The notes under the pieces are model-generated. The model was given only the letters and a program-made list of their open reading frames with translations. It was not told where the DNA came from and did not search any database. DNA of 64,000 nt from NCBI GenBank assembly GCA_963932145.1, contig OZ010595.1, positions 75,608,090 through 75,672,089 of the forward strand, read 5' to 3'. Both the position numbers and the translations under genes were made by a program. This DNA comes from Acanthosepion lycidas (lineage: Eukaryota > Mollusca > Cephalopoda > Sepiida > Sepiidae). Below, one piece after another: positions 63,676 through 64,000 of the stretch (its first letter is position 1; the number at the start of each line of letters is the position of its first letter).

Positions 63676-64000
63676 TGAGATGAGGTATTATGTACATTAT
63701 TTACATTATTCGGACTATTGTCCTCATCTTTGTCGCCATATTTACCACAACGTTTCGGCCGTTGTACACTCTGGCTTTCTTCAGGTGGTTGGAATTTTGA
63801 ACTGAACCCTTTATTTCACTCACAGGGGTAGACTGCTCTAGTTCCACGTGCCATGTTTGATGGATGTCAGTTATCAGTTATCTCCTGCTAATTTCCCTCT
63901 GAAAGTTCTCCACTGCCATAACCGGGTATTGAATGCCTTTATCCATTGGAGGACACATTGGTTACATCCAGTGACAGGACCCAAAGAGTGTGAGTTCAAT
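63676..64000. mobile_element. Fold-back element, copy 4, cut by window end
   Basis: Left arm: GAGATGAGGTATTATGTACA, TTCGGACTATTGTCCTCATC, GTTTCGGCCGTTGTACACTC, TGGCTTTCTTCAGGTGGTTG. Spacer with CCTTTATCCATTGGAGGACA and CATCCAGTGACAGGACCC. The right arm would lie beyond the window. Confidence 0.65.

Noticed and set aside
63110-63697. 195-codon minus-strand frame, the longest outside recognised elements
   Set aside because: Low-complexity F/S/Y/H composition, no motif, and its start lies in the fold-back repeat arm.

Overview
This window looks like intergenic or intronic DNA from a large, repeat-rich animal genome. I found no convincing host protein-coding gene, no intact tRNA or rRNA gene, and no bacterial-style operon. 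It is A+T-rich and full of (TA)n and (CA)n microsatellites and poly(A)/(T) runs. The repeat mix is several Ty3/gypsy elements, Jockey-like and RTE-like LINEs, Penelope-like elements (PLEs) with GIY-YIG domains, mariner transposons and MITEs, and 5S/tRNA-derived SINEs. That mix, plus the recurring short SINE tails, fits a lophotrochozoan and most likely a cephalopod (octopod). This assignment is inference, because there is no species marker.

Layout. 0-10 kb: tRNA-like SINE heads, a decayed mariner-type transposon (about 2.08-3.15 kb), a tandem array of tRNA-like units holding a small mariner-like MITE (4.6-5.1 kb), LINE tails, a 5S-derived SINE split by an LTR, and a zinc-finger-like fragment. 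10.27-14.39 kb: a full-length Ty3/gypsy element (A) on the minus strand, with 131/135-bp LTRs and a 5-bp target duplication. 14.8-18.5 kb: two opposed Jockey-like LINEs and an RTE fragment. 18.8-20.2 kb: minisatellite and microsatellites. 20.3-21.0 kb: a composite 5S/tRNA/LINE unit whose near-identical inverted partner lies at 53.6-54.3 kb. 21.7-22.3, 35.3-35.75, 51.0-51.5 and 63.7-64.0 kb: four copies of a fold-back element. 23.4-27.2 kb: RTE and Jockey-like fragments. 28.16-29.54 kb: a TIR-bounded element of unknown coding family. 31.03-34.57 kb: a comparatively GC-rich Ty3/gypsy element (B), truncated at its 5' end. 36.4-39.2 kb: LINE and SINE fragments. 39.9-44.0 kb: a cluster of three Penelope-like elements, one split by a LINE. 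44.8-47.5 kb: Ty3/gypsy element C, lacking RNase H. 47.6-56 kb: SINEs, a 1.7-kb A-rich tract, a MITE and LINE tails. 56.1-61 kb: a minisatellite-bearing repeat family, a tiny LTR element nested in a SINE-like repeat, a second mariner copy, a second MITE and two tRNA-like SINE heads.

The coding regions do not form a pathway. They are the gag, protease, reverse transcriptase, RNase H, integrase, transposase and GIY-YIG parts of parasitic elements, nearly all broken by stops, frameshifts or deletions. The informative content is the insertion history. Several insertions can be ordered because one element interrupts another: a LINE in a PLE, an LTR element in a SINE, an LTR in a 5S-SINE, a fold-back element in the A-rich tract, and a MITE in a tRNA-like array.
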